Below, piece after piece: positions 43,135 through 53,831 of a stretch of DNA of 64,000 nt; position 1 is the stretch's first letter, and each line of letters opens with the position of its first letter. This DNA is from Dactylorhiza incarnata. Its lineage: Eukaryota > Streptophyta > Magnoliopsida > Asparagales > Orchidaceae. The position numbers and the translations under genes were made by a program. Under the pieces are notes generated by a model, which saw only the letters and a list, made by a program, of their open reading frames with translations, had not been told where the DNA came from and did no database searches. The DNA lies in contig JAWHQI010000524.1 in assembly GCA_033032865.1 (NCBI GenBank), forward strand, positions 806,001 to 870,000, written 5' to 3'.

Positions 43135-43327
43135 TGTAGGAAAAGCTGAATCTTGTATGTATTACTTATGTACCCAAATACAAGGAGAGAATACATATTT
43201 ATAGGAGAGAAGAGAGGAGAGAAAATTCTATACACAATGTGGGACTAAAGGAGAGAGAGAGAAATAAATACATAATAAATACAATAATGGGCCTAACTAT
43301 GGGCCTTTGATATGGGCGTTTCTAACA
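43135..43327 (-). repeat. Copia D right (5') LTR
   Basis: 193 bp, partner of 38072-38264, flanked by the primer-binding-site complement on the left and target duplication GTCCT on the right. Confidence 0.95.
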
Positions 43328-43575
43328 GTCCTGAACATATTAATTGGCATATATGCATCTATCATTATTAAAGTAATGATTGTATTCCGTGAACTGAAAT
43401 GATTGATGAGTGTGTCATGAACATACTGATATTTATCATGTTTATGTTTCAATGGAACTACTCAAACCAACTTAAACTCAGCCCATTCATAGAAAAAACC
43501 TCCTTATCATATTGTAAATGGCCTTTGATGTAGTGTGCAAACTGCTTATTAGCATCTTCTTTTTTCCCTCAACAG
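43328..43575 (+). other. Native end of the 24.9-kb RST1-like intron
   Basis: AT-rich sequence leading to a pyrimidine-rich acceptor, CCCTCAACAG, at 43566-43575. Confidence 0.65.
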
Positions 43576-44214
43576 GTGAATTCTACTACTGCTGCAACTG
43601 TGTTGAGGTGTTTATCAAAGGCTCCTAGATTACCTATTCTACAATGGGCATATGTAATTAGAGGCCTAATGGCAAACGCAGCTAACTTTGCAAACAACTC
43701 ACAAAAAGTACTGGCGGTGACATCATTTCGGGAAGAATGCATTATTTTTTCTCTATCACGCGCAAAGGATGTTGAGTCGCTCTTACTTTTCCTGGATGAA
43801 CTTGTTGATATGTCCAAATTTAGGACACTGGAGCTAAATTTGCAATGTTTGTTGCTTAGCCATGTGTCAGATCTAACGAGTACATTTTCTGCTTTAAGAA
43901 TGGAGAGACTATTCCAAGACTTCGCTCATTTTTTTAGTTCATCTGCTTCCCCATACTTTAGTTATGGATCAATGCAAAAAGTTTTGTTGAGAGTTTCATT
44001 TTGGAAAGGTCTGTATCGGTGCCTTGATGAAGTCTATCTAGAATCAATCTGTGCATCAGGAATTGAAAAGTGTCTGCAGTGTCTGTTTCTCCTTTTTTCT
44101 ACATTTGTATATAATGTCAAATCTGAAGAGCAGCTGTCGACTTGTTCAGAGTGGTCTGAAGCTATAAGATGCTTGGCCAAGGCTCGACGCGATTGGCTTA
44201 TGGATATTCTGGAG
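43576..44214 (+). CDS. RST1: RST1-like gene, exon (213 codons)
   Basis: 639 nt, phase 0 to 0, with acceptor CAACAG and donor GTAATT (44215). It opens VNSTTAATVLRCLSKAPRLPILQW, then RFRT-like FRTLELNLQCLLLSH, LTSTFSALRMERLFQDFAHFF, WKGLYRCLDEV, and ends WSEAIRCLAKARRDWLMDILE. The VLRCLS-APRLP-L-W and LELNLQ patterns are those of the RST1 C-terminal third. It follows directly on exon 18368-18661 with matching phase, so the 24.9-kb gap is one intron. Confidence 0.82.
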
Positions 44215-44244
44215 GTAATTTTTCTTCTTTTTTTAAGGCAAAAG

Positions 44245-44632
44245 TGATGGAAAAATTAAATGTGTCGCTACGCAAATTGTATTATCGAAAAATTTAGGAT
44301 AATCACAAAACTCTGAATGCAGCGACGATGTAATTTAGGATATAAGATCGTTTTATTCAAGACCTACTAGTCTCTATTGGAGTATTAAAATTTAGGATTT
44401 ATAATTGTCTAACTAATTAATAAAATCAAGAACACGCAAATAAAATAGAACTTGAATAAACGGTAGAACTACTGAAGTGCGGAAATGAATATATACCACT
44501 TTTTGCTTCAAGCTCGTGCTACATCATAATGGACAAAACCAAGAGCTGCGTCATATGATTCCTTATGAAGTCTGCGGCGTCAGGGTAAACCAGCCAATGC
44601 ACACAAGTGTCTAAACGCTGAATCTCTGCAAC
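44245..44632 (-). repeat. Copia G left (3') LTR
   Basis: It matches the right LTR with small indels. Its last 25 bp (TGATTCCTTATGAAGTCTGC, at about 44557) are repeated just outside the LTR at 44641, which suggests a local rearrangement. The exact borders are uncertain. Confidence 0.6.
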
Positions 44633-45690
44633 GTTTTACATGATTCCTTATGAAGTCTGCGGCGGTGACAAATCTGCTTGAAGAAATCTGCTTGGAGAAA
44701 TCGCAAGGAACCAATTGTTTTACATGCTTGGAGGAGAAGTACGTTACACCAATCGATGGGGGAGATCTAGGAGAAATCGCAGGGAACCAAACATTCTACC
44801 TGCTTCGAGGCTTTGCTTGGCCGGAGATGGATGGCGCGGCGGTTGACGGCTCCTCCGACAAGAGTAGAATGGTGGAGGAGGAGCGAGGACTTCCCAGGTG
44901 AAACTGCGGCGAATCGAGAGGAGAACGATGGCGAACTGCGGCAAATCGGGATGGGACGATGGCAAACAGCTAGGGCGAGAAGGAATCGCGGAGAGGAGCG
45001 ATTCAGGAGTCGTGAAAAAATATCACGACTCCAAAAATGCTATTAATGCGCGATTTGGAGCGGCAGCGGATGCCACTGGAGGCGCTACTTTTTCTGTTTA
45101 GCGGGGCTATTCTGAAATTTGCTGCGTGCAGCTCTCAAAATGCCCCGCCAAACAGAGCTAAGAGTCTACTCCCACGTTAATCCGGTCCAACCAAATCCTT
45201 CACTCTGAATCATGGCGGCAACCGCATCATTGAGCGACACGGGACCTTTCATGGTCACAGTATCTTACAGATTCAATCGACATGGGCAATGCGCGGTTAG
45301 TATTTAAAACAACGTAATGAAGATTGTGCGCACAATTGTTGTTCTAGTTTGGTGGTCAACCGATTTCTCTAATAAATGCACTAAACCATGTTGTGAGAAA
45401 TTTTTAATTGTTCGAAAAACAAGTATGTCGTTATCTTATGATTTTTAATTAATATGTCAAATAGACATACCAAAGCTTTATGAAATAAAATGAAGTTTCC
45501 AAAGCCTTATGCTCAGACTGATATTCGTCCGAGTCTTTTACATTAAGTGTGATATATCATAAACTTTATGAATATCGAAACTTAATGATATTCAACTTAT
45601 GAATATTTTCTTAATGTTTGATCTCGAACTTTTATTCATGAATTTAAAAAAGTGCAAAATGAATAACAGATGAATGAATTGAAGCTTTAT
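44633..45690. other. Copia G 3' region with possible small insertion
   Basis: No pol motif occurs here. A GGAGAAATCGCAAGGAACCA-type unit is found twice (about 44692 and 44771). An inverted repeat, CTGTTTAGCGGGGC (about 45095) with GCCCCGCCAAACAG (about 45150), could be the ends of a tiny DNA element or a hairpin. The frames at 44650-45101 show no recognisable domain. From 45200 on it is AT-rich, as expected of a 3' untranslated region. Confidence 0.4.
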
Positions 45691-47519
45691 GTAGCCTCTC
45701 ACTAATCCAACATATCAATTGGCTCCATAAGCCCCATACTGTAGGCATGCTTTTGAAATATATTGGGGTGAAGTCCTTTAGTGAGTGGATCGGCTACCAT
45801 ATCATTTGTTCCTATATGCTCCACTATAATGTCACATTTCTTAACTAACTCCTTAACGGTTAAAAACGTAATTTCTATGTCAAGAACATAACTGCAGAAA
45901 TATTATCACTGTACAACCGTATGGGCCAGATATAGAATCGACGAGCATTAATTCTGTAATGAAATTCTTAAGCCGCACCGCGTGATTAGAAATTCCAAAA
46001 AGAGCGATAAACTCTGCATGCATTGTGGATGAAGTAATGAGTGTCTATTTGACACTCTTCCACGAAATGGCCCCACCAGCAAACTTAAATATGTAACCTG
46101 AAGTAGACTTCCTATCATCCTCACACCTGACAAAGTCAGAATTTGTATGCCCCTTCAATTCAAGGGTTTAAACTTTATGGTAGACCAACTTAAAATCTTT
46201 TGTTCCCTTCAAATACCTTAAAACCTTCTTTGCAGTCACCCAATGAGCTGGTCCTGAGTTCGACTGATATCTGCCTTGAAGTCCTACTGCGAAGGCAATG
46301 TTCGGTATGGTACAGACTTGGGCATAGATTAAGCTGCTTACCGCACTAGCGTAAGGAATATCCTTCATGCACTCTCTCTCTGTATCGTTCATTGGGCATT
46401 GTGACAAGCTCAGCTTATCACATTAATTACAGGTACATCTCCAGGCTTACATTCAAGCATGCAAAATCTGTCAAGTACAAGGTCAATGTAGGCTTTCTGG
46501 GAGAGTGTTAATGTATGGTGAGATCGATCCCGAATGATCTCAATCCTTAGAACAAAAAACGCTTCTCTAAGATCTTTCATATCAAAGTGTTTTAACAAAA
46601 ATTGTTTATATTCATGCAATAATGCCAAATCACTGCTCGCAAGCAAGATATCATCTACATAAAGGATTAAAAAGATAAATCTGCTCACACTGATCTTAAG
46701 ATATATACAACGATCTACCTTATTCTCTACAAAACCAAATGAAGTGACTACCTCATCGAATTTCAAATATCACTGTCTAGAAGCTTGCTTTAGACAATAG
46801 AGAAATTTTTTAAGCTTACGTACAAGTTGGTTAGTATAACCGGACTTGAATCCTTCATGCTGTAACATATAGACTTCTTCGGCTAGATCGTCGTTCAGGA
46901 ATGCAGTTTTTACATCCATCTGGTGTAACTCCAAGTCATAATGATCTACAATAGTCATTATTACTCTGAAAGAGTTTTTAGAGGAAACATGCAAGAAGGT
47001 TTCATTACAATCGATTCCTTCTCTCCGTGTAAATTATTTGACTACCAGTCTCGCTTTAAACCGCTCGACCTTTCCTTTGGACTCTTTTTTGGTCTTAAAC
47101 GCTCATTTAGAACCAATGAGTTTGCATCTTTTAGGTAATTCAACTAGCTCCCAAACTTTATTCAGCTTCATAGACTCCATCTCGTCTTTCATTGCGTCCC
47201 ACCATAGATCAGTTTGAGGTCCAGAAACAACCTCCTTAAATGTCATTGGATCAACTACATGACCAATGTCAAAATCACTCTCGCCCAGGTAAACTTCATA
47301 GTCTGAGGAAATTGCGGGCCTCCTCTGCTTAATAGATCTCCTAACAGGTTGATGGTCCATCTGAATTTGCGGAGGAATCTCAATTGGAATCGGCGGCAAA
47401 ACCGGTTCCATTTTCTCTACAGGTTTTATGATGGGCTCAGGCACTGTTGGGTTCTCCACTAAGGGTACAGTTAAATTAATAAGCACAACTTCCTCGATCT
47501 CACTAATAGTTGAGAGCAT
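45691..47519 (-). pseudogene. Copia G reverse transcriptase and RNase H
   Basis: Reading leftward: a Pro-rich linker, then PMTFKEVVSGPQTDLWWDAMKDEMESM, a frame break, then LHQMDVKTAFLNDDLAEEVYMLQHEGF, LYVDDILLAS, DMKDLREAFFVL, a TAA-interrupted CPMNDTERE and SLIYAQVCTIPNIAFAVG. RNase H follows with DFVRCEDDRKSTSGY and a SSTMHAEF-like stretch, ending with VADPLTKGL near 45780. YVDD is intact but many frameshifts and stops are present. Confidence 0.8.
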
Positions 47520-49010
47520 CTCGGTTCATCAGCGACATCTAATTCTAAAAATTTAGCTATTTGTGATTCCACAATTCTGGGTCCTCCTAAAGGGGAATAA
47601 AACTTTAATCCCTTAGAATGATCCGGGTAGCCTATAAAGTAGTAACGACATGATCTAGAGGCTATCTTACTCTCTGATGGGTTTTATAATTGCACCTCTG
47701 CTGGACAACCCCAAATGCGTAAGTGATTAAGGTTGGGTCGCCTACCAGTCCATAACTCAAAAGGTGTTTTGGGACTGACTGAGAAGGTACTCTATTGAGG
47801 ATATACACTGCAGTCTTAAGAGCCTCACCCCATAAAAATTTGCACTTTTTTATGACGACCCAGGGCCGGCCCACTCTGGATCACTGTGGCCTCACCTGGC
47901 ATTGTCCGGGCAGCAGCCCAAGCACCCAAGCCCTCTCCATCCACAGAAGGGTTGTTTGTGGCACAACCTCCCTTTGATGAGACAAACTCGATAGTTATGT
48001 GTGCAGCACGGGGACTTCTCAGGAGTTCACCCATCTCAATATTACTCCAGCCGGACCATGTTTAACTATGGAGTTTTTCCACTTCTCATCACCAGTTGAG
48101 CTGCTCAATTGGTGATGAGAAGTGGAAAAACTTCATAGTTAAGCGTGCTCGGGTTGGAGTAGTACTGGGATGGGTGACCTCCTGCGAAGTCCCCGTGCTG
48201 CATATTTAACCATCGAGTTTGCCTCATCAAAGGGTGGTTGTGGCCACCAACAACCCGTCTGTGGATGGAGAGGGGTTGGGTGATTGGGTTGCATCCCAGA
48301 CGATGTCAGGTGAAGCCACAGTGATCCAGTGTGATCCAGAGTTGGTCGGCCCTGGGTCGTCACAAAAACCATAAGAATTTAGGAAGACTGGTCCTACTGA
48401 TCATACTTCTCATCATTTCCTTAAGGGTGCGATTACGCCTTTCGACCACACCATTCTGCTCAGGACTACCCGACATGGAGTATTGGGCAACAATGCTACA
48501 ATTTTCCAAGTATCTGGCAAACGAACCTTTATGTTGCCTGGAGCCATCAAGTCTACCAAAATACTCTCCACCTCAGTCAGACCTAACTATCTTGATGACT
48601 TTCCCTATTTGTTTCTCAACTCCAGTCTTGAAAATCTTGAACTTGTCAAGAGATTTAGACTTCTCTTTAATTAAATACAATTAACTGAAACGAGTGTAGT
48701 CATCTATGAAAGTTATGAAATAGGTATTCTTACAGAGTGTAGTTGAATAAAGACCGATAATATCTGTATGAATAACCTCTAATAAATCATGACTACGTGT
48801 GGAGCCCTTTTCCTTAATCTTGGGCATTTTCCCTCTACAACAATCAACACATGTCTTTAGGTCGCTGAAGTCAAGAGTAGGGAGAATATTTTCCTTAATT
48901 AATCTCTTTGATCTCTCTAATGAAATGTGACCTAAACATTTATGCCACCATAAACGATTTCTCCTTAAGTAGGGGTGTTTTACTGGCAACACGTTCTACA
49001 TAAAAGGAAG
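47520..49010 (-). pseudogene. Copia G integrase, split by a fold-back insertion
   Basis: Reading leftward from 49010: WHKCLGHISLERSKRLIKE (zinc region), CVDCCRGKM, HTDIIGLYSTTLCKNTYFITFIDDYTRF, then decayed core to about 48370. The fold-back at 47853-48364 interrupts the LPKFLW motif, and CKFLWGEALKTAVYILNRVPSQSVPK continues at 47842-47760. Stops are frequent. Confidence 0.75.
47853..48364. mobile_element. Fold-back insertion with two inverted 5S-rRNA-like units
   Basis: Two arms of about 250 bp are inverted repeats around a centre at about 48102 (TTGAGCTGCTCAA). The outer ends read TGACGACCCAGGGCCGGCC on the left and its complement on the right. Each arm holds a 5S-rRNA 3'-half-like block: 48138-48202 forward (GTTAAGCGTGCTCGG and GGATGGGTGACCTCCTG) and 48002-48066 reverse, more diverged. 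Each also ends in a short A-rich tail outward. The neighbours CCATAAAAATTT (left, about 47830) and CCATAAGAATTT (right, about 48369) may be a target duplication. The unit is homologous to 33514-33827. Confidence 0.7.
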
Positions 49011-49364
49011 TTGCATAAATATTCGTAGGAGCTAGACATAGATTATATAATCCGCCAGATAATGAACATTGGCATATAACTTATGATTCAAATGAAATAT
49101 CAATAGAATCACCATGAATGTTAAAACCATAATTAAGTTTATCCAGTGCCGAAACAGAAATTAAGTTCTTTCTAAATGAAGGAATATAGAAAATATCTAT
49201 TAATAATAGTTCATAGTTAGAAGCCAGAACTAAACAAATGTCTCATATAAACTTCACCTCCACTTCAGCGTTGTTGCCTACCGTGTCTACACTGACTCTC
49301 ATTTGACTTCCTTTTTCTAATGAATCCCTGCAATCTGAAAGCAACATGATTCGTTGCTCCACTA

Positions 49365-50040
49365 TCAAGCCACCAGAACTGGATGAGCTTCAATTAAATT
49401 GGATTCACAAAATACTAATGCCAAAGGGTTTGCTTTAACAGTAAAACCCCATTTTTTTATCCAAGTTTTAAACTGCATGCGCTCCGACATCACGTGTCCC
49501 TTCTTCATACAGAAGAAGCATGTGAGTGGTTTCTTCCTATTAGCGTCCTTAATCTCCAAAGTTTGTGCATCCCAAGTTATATATGGAGTTTTGGACTTCT
49601 TCTTCTTAATGTGGGTTTTGACACTAACAGTGTAGTGTGAGTTTTTTGGTTCTTTAGTTTATCTTCTTTAGCGACACAAAATATAACAAGATAATTGATC
49701 TTCCGCATCCCATCCTGCGCATCTCATCCTGGTGCTCATGAACGGAACGCTTCATAGTCAACAAGTGGGTCTCGTTGGACTTGTTTCATGCAATATAGTG
49801 ATCTTTATCAGCTTTAGTGTTGGTCTCCGAAAGAGCTGCATGTTGATCGGTATTCATGGTCCTTTCGATATCTATTATATGTAGTGGAAACTTAATGTCG
49901 GACTTTGAATTCTTGAAGTTCGACTCAACGTGCTTTTGATGGTCGTGAAATTATTATGAATCGTAATGTGACTTTAAAGAGAGAGAAGAAATATGATTTA
50001 GATAATAGAACAACAGTGACTAGAAACCCTAAATAGCACA
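49365..50040 (-). pseudogene. Copia G gag remnant with zinc knuckle
   Basis: The minus strand has KKPLTCFFCMKKGHVMSE, a CX2CX4H start of a retroviral zinc knuckle whose last Cys is lost (position reads R or M). It is followed by a short linker. Upstream gag is unreadable through stops. Confidence 0.5.
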
Positions 50041-50630
50041 CTAGGCAGAGAATTCAGACGTGTCTGCGGGCAACACCTTTGGGCAGACTATGTGCCACGC
50101 AATTAGTAATTCTCCACACAAGAACGAACAATAGTTATGCTTGAACTTTTCGTAGGTCTACCACCTTTGGGCGAATAGATTACTAGAGTCATGCACTACC
50201 GTCCAAATATTTGTGTGTATCCCTCTGAACCTATTACACAAGCACCACCTTTGGGTGAATGATTGCGCACTAGTCTCAGAGAACTCCCTAAAACATGTGA
50301 AACTGTAATCTCACAGGCTGACTTGAAACGGCCACTTTAGCGGCTACAGATCTTATCAACCTATAAGACTCTCACACCAAGATATTTGAATATTGATCTG
50401 AACTTAATCTCGTGTTCTCTCCTTAATGACGTGTGGGCACTGAATCGTCTCAATGAGAACACAAAGTCTGTCTGTGACTAATATGATTATTGCACTTTAT
50501 AATTAGTCCTTATATTTATTTCTCTCAATGTAACTGAATCGGTTTTCAAAATGGTGTTCTTATGTAATTAATTAGAAATTAATCTTACTCCAAATAATGA
50601 ATGAGAATAATAAAATTGAAATAAGTTAGC
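50041..50630 (-). repeat. Copia G leader with spaced CACCTTTGGG motifs
   Basis: The motif CACCTTTGGGCAGACT / CACCTTTGGGCGAAT / CACCTTTGGGTGAAT appears three times at about 80-bp spacing (about 50076, 50163, 50247). Each lies among short similar flanks. No protein is visible. Confidence 0.5.
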
Positions 50631-50642
50631 TTTGATACCAAT

Positions 50643-51012
50643 TATTATAAAAATTAAGGTGTGTCACTACGAATTTGTATTATCGAAAAACTTAAGGATA
50701 ACGCAATATTGAATGTATTGACAGCGAATGCAGGATATAGGATCGTCTTATTCAAGAGCTATTAGTCTCTATTGGAGTATTAAAATGCAGGATTTATAAT
50801 TTTCTAACTAATTAATAAAATCAAGAACACGCAAATAAAATAGAGCTTGAATAAACAGTAGAACTACTGAATATATACCGCTTTTTGCTTCAATCTCGTG
50901 CTACATCATGATGGCCAAAACCAAGAGCTGCAACATGATTCCTTATGAAGTCCGTGGCGTCGGGTGAGCCCTCCAACATACACAAGTGTCTAAACGCTGA
51001 ATTTCTACAACA
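50643..51012 (-). repeat. Copia G right (5') LTR
   Basis: About 370 bp, aligned with 44245-44632. It ends GAATTTCTACAACA. The primer-binding-site complement lies immediately to the left. Confidence 0.65.
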
Positions 51013-51820
51013 AATAAATTGTTAGCACAGCACAAGCACAACACATGTATGTCTAGGACTTCAAAGAAATATGAATAACTTTGGATGTACGAATGGATCT
51101 GTAGGTATCTGCTCCATCCAGATTGAATCTCAAATCTGATTCAGAAAAAACAAACCCTATATGCATATGAAATAAAATTTGAACAAGCAATATACCTGGA
51201 AACCCTTTAGCTGTGAGTATTAAGATCAAATCAAAATGTATATTCAATAAAATCTGGACAGCTTTAGATATCTCCAATAGTGAATAGGCAAATGAATTTT
51301 CTAATATGAAGAAAATTCCTGCATATGGAAACCTCTGGTTTCTCAAGGAAATGCAAGCTCAACTACGTCACCATCAAAGTTACCGGCGATGAAGATCAGC
51401 CAAACAAAGGAGTGGCTCACTCCAGGGCTGAAAGGTTGCAGCTCGAGATCGGCTGTCTACCACTTGGTTTCCAGATCGGAGAACTAAGCGAGGAACAGGA
51501 GACAAATGAATGGTCGCCGCGAGCGTCGCGAGACCTTCTCCTCGAAGAACTCTCGAACAACAAGTAATTTGAACTGGAGAATCCCTTCCAGATAACTGGA
51601 GATGGCTCTCGTTTTCACCCAGTTAGAGGAGCAAGCTGCTTGCTGTCGGCAATGTAGACATCTAGCAAAACCTGAAGGGAAGAGCACCGATTTTCTCCAA
51701 AGCTGAATGGGAGTTTTCTGAAATGAAGATGAGCAGTTGCTGAAATCGCAGACCTGTTTTCACCCTTGCTAACGATTTTTGGTATGAAGGGGATAATAGG
51801 CATGAGAATAGACTTAAGGT
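51013..51820. other. Unassigned intron segment
   Basis: There is no family I recognise. Small frames (51053-51346 minus, 51325-51567 plus) lack conserved motifs. It may be native intron or an old element. Confidence 0.4.
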
Positions 51821-52437
51821 GGCATTTAGTTGGGCTTATGGCCTACGGTGTGGTAGAGCCAAATTGGAGTTTTTCGTATAAGCGACGTTTGGTTTGGCTG
51901 ATAGCAGAAACTCCATTTATTAATAAACGCTACTTATGACTATCCCTCAACCGTGCCTTGAAACCCTGGCTGACCGCAGCTGCCGCGGTTTTGACGAACT
52001 CCCGCGAAGCGCTTCCTCCCGTGAACTCCCGCGAGGCGTTTCCTTCCTCATTCTTCTCCCCTTCTCCCCCAGCTGTGGTTTCGATGGACTTCCGGGTGAA
52101 AACCGCTGGCGGGTCCAGGACCATCCAAATCATCGGCACCCCGATCGCGAGCCCTTCTTCCTCCCTGTGAAACCCTAAGCCATCCTCCTCATCCAAGCCC
52201 TCTTCCGCAGTCCACGATCTGTAAAAAGCCCTCTTCCAGATTGCGATGACTCTACTATCGTCGACATGGATCTGTAAAAAGCCATCCTCCTCATCATCGA
52301 AAATCTAACATGAATATTCAGTATGATTTATATATCATTAACTAATATCAAGATAATATTTTATGATTCTTCTAAAGATGGTCAAGGATAACTACAGGAA
52401 TCTAACTTCATCATATGAACTCTAGAGTGAGTAATCA

Positions 52438-53147
52438 AACAACTACAACAATACTCAAGTCTTTATCCCACTATAGTGGGGTCGGCTATATGGATCCTTT
52501 GTCGCCGTTGTGCCCTATCTTTAGTCATAATCTCACTAATGCCTAAGTACATCATGTCTTTCCTTATAGTCTCATTCCAAGTCTTTATTGGTCTACCCCT
52601 CCCCCGTTTAACATTCCTAGTGACTAAACTCTCACAACGCCTAACATGTGCCTCTAATGGTCTCCTTTGTACGTGTCCAAACCATCTTAGTCGTGCTTCT
52701 CTCATCTTCTCTGCAATTGGTGTCACTCATGTCTTACCCCTGATACATTCATTCCTAATTTTATCCAGTCTCGTGTGTCCACACATCCACCTAAGCATTC
52801 TCATCTCCGCAACTCTTATTTTTTGCTCATGTACACAATTCACTGCCCAACACTCAGAACCATAGAGCATCGCTGGTCTAATTGCAGTACGGTAAAACTT
52901 GCCTTTAAGTTTTAATGGTATTTTATGATCACATACGATCCCTGACGCGCCTCTCCACTTCAACCAACCTGCTTGGATTCTATGTATCACATCTTTATCA
53001 ACACCTCCATCTTTTTGAACTATCGATCCAAGATATTTAAAGCACTCACTGCGGGAAATATCTTGATCACCCAACTTAATAACGAAGTCATCCGTCCTTA
53101 CACTACTAAATTTAAGCTTCATATGCTCCGTCTTCGCTCGGCTCAAC
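52438..53147 (-). mobile_element. 5'-truncated RTE-type LINE with 16-bp target duplication
   Basis: The direct repeat CTAGAGTGAGTAATCA flanks it at 52422-52437 and 53148-53163. On the minus strand it encodes only the end of the ORF2 protein. The 3' end has a hairpin, CCCCACTATAGTGGG, followed by a TTG-rich tail (complement of CAAACAACTACAACAA). About 80% or more of a full LINE is missing at the 5' end, the usual result of target-primed insertion. Confidence 0.88.
52463..53147 (-). pseudogene. RTE LINE reverse-transcriptase C-terminal part
   Basis: Reading leftward: AKTEHMKLKF, CFKYLGSIVQKDGGVDKDVIHRIQAGWLKWRGASGIVCDHKIPLKLKGKFY (quoted as the thumb/C-terminal region), RTAIRPAMLYGSECWA, MRMLRWMCGHTRLDKIRNE. 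A stop or frame break follows at about 52727, then EARLRWFGHVQRRPLEAHVRR, RGRGRPIKTW and D-MYLGI. These are hallmarks of the plant RTE-clade LINE C-terminus. The polymerase active site is not included. Confidence 0.85.
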
Positions 53148-53471
53148 CTAGAGTGAGTAATCATGAAGAAAAAAATATTACAAAGCAAGAACATGGACTC
53201 GGGTTTTGAGTGACTTTTATCCTTGTTATCTTGGGTTTACCCTCCTGAAATATGTTTTTTTTATATTTTTTGTGTTGGTTATTATTTTATGCAAAAAAAA
53301 TTCTCCCAAAACTCCGTTTTGTATTCAAACAACTTTTTCAAAACTCTGTTTTACAAACTCAATTTCACCTAAATAGTTTTTTAACAAAACTCTATTTTCC
53401 AGAAGCAGCACTTTTCTCAACCTCCATTTCCTATCAGCAACTTTTCATCAGCAACAGCCCAACCAAACACA

Positions 53472-53831
53472 GTCATAGGCTTTAATAGGGAGAGCCTATT
53501 GGAGTTACAAATTAATGGGTCAATTAATCCAATTTAATTCCAAATTAAAATAAAGAATATGAAACTTATGAAATTAAGTAGGATTTCATCTCATGCCAAA
53601 CATATGCCAAAAATTTTGTGCCAAGGGTGAGAACGGTTTCTCGTCTTGAAATTACGAGGCGATCTGACCCACCTATCACAAGCTTCGACCGTTCGCGCGA
53701 CTGAATTAACGCGCGCTCGTGGGAATCAGTATCGACTCTAATTTTCGCGTACGACTCTATCGGGACGTCTCGATGAATTGAGTCTACCGAACGGAAAATT
53801 TCCAACAAAAAGAACTAAATCAGTCCTTTAA
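53472..53831. other. Unassigned intron segment
   Basis: AT-rich, then a CpG-containing stretch (53640-53790). No gene or element motif is recognised. Confidence 0.4.

Larger units (their letters stand above)
38072..43327 (-). mobile_element. Copia element D, minus strand, 5,256 bp, youngest element
   Basis: Two 193-bp LTRs (38072-38264, 43135-43327) differ at one base. The target duplication GTCCT occurs at 38067-38071 and 43328-43332. The primer-binding-site complement is TTTGATACCA (43125-43134) and the polypurine-tract complement CTCCCCCGCAAG (38265-38276). A single gag-pol frame of 1,380 codons (42369 down to 38230) has only two stops and no frameshift. It is a relative of Copia A. Confidence 0.95.
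44245..51012 (-). mobile_element. Copia element G, minus strand, about 6.8 kb, degenerate
   Basis: LTR copies lie at about 44245-44632 and 50643-51012. They share the block from TGTATTATCGAAAAA through GGAGTATTAAAAT to GTCTAAACGCTGAAT. The primer-binding-site complement TTTGATACCA is at 50631-50640, about 2 bp left of the right LTR as I draw it. Coding remnants run from 49560 down to about 45700. I find no clear target duplication. The lineage differs from A, C and D (motifs SLIYAQVCTIPNIAFAVG and VADPLTKGL). It contains a 5S-like fold-back insertion. Confidence 0.75.
51821..53471. mobile_element. Possible TIR DNA-transposon remnant carrying GC-rich DNA
   Basis: The left end GGCATTTAGTTGGGCT (51821-51836) and the complement of the right end AGCCCAACCAAACACA (53456-53471) match at 12 of 16 bases and have the TTTGGTTGGGCT style of plant PIF/Harbinger or hAT ends. 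A second similar motif (GTTTGGTTTGGCTGATAG, about 51887) pairs with CTATCAGCAAC near 53431. Inside, 51955-52300 is CpG-rich and gene-like in composition, possibly captured DNA. The LINE at 52438 is nested. No target duplication is seen and no transposase is encoded. Confidence 0.3.

Noticed and set aside
51936..52178. Plus-strand frame in the CpG-rich segment
   Set aside because: Equal frames exist in other phases and on the other strand. I could not recognise a protein, so I noted only the composition.
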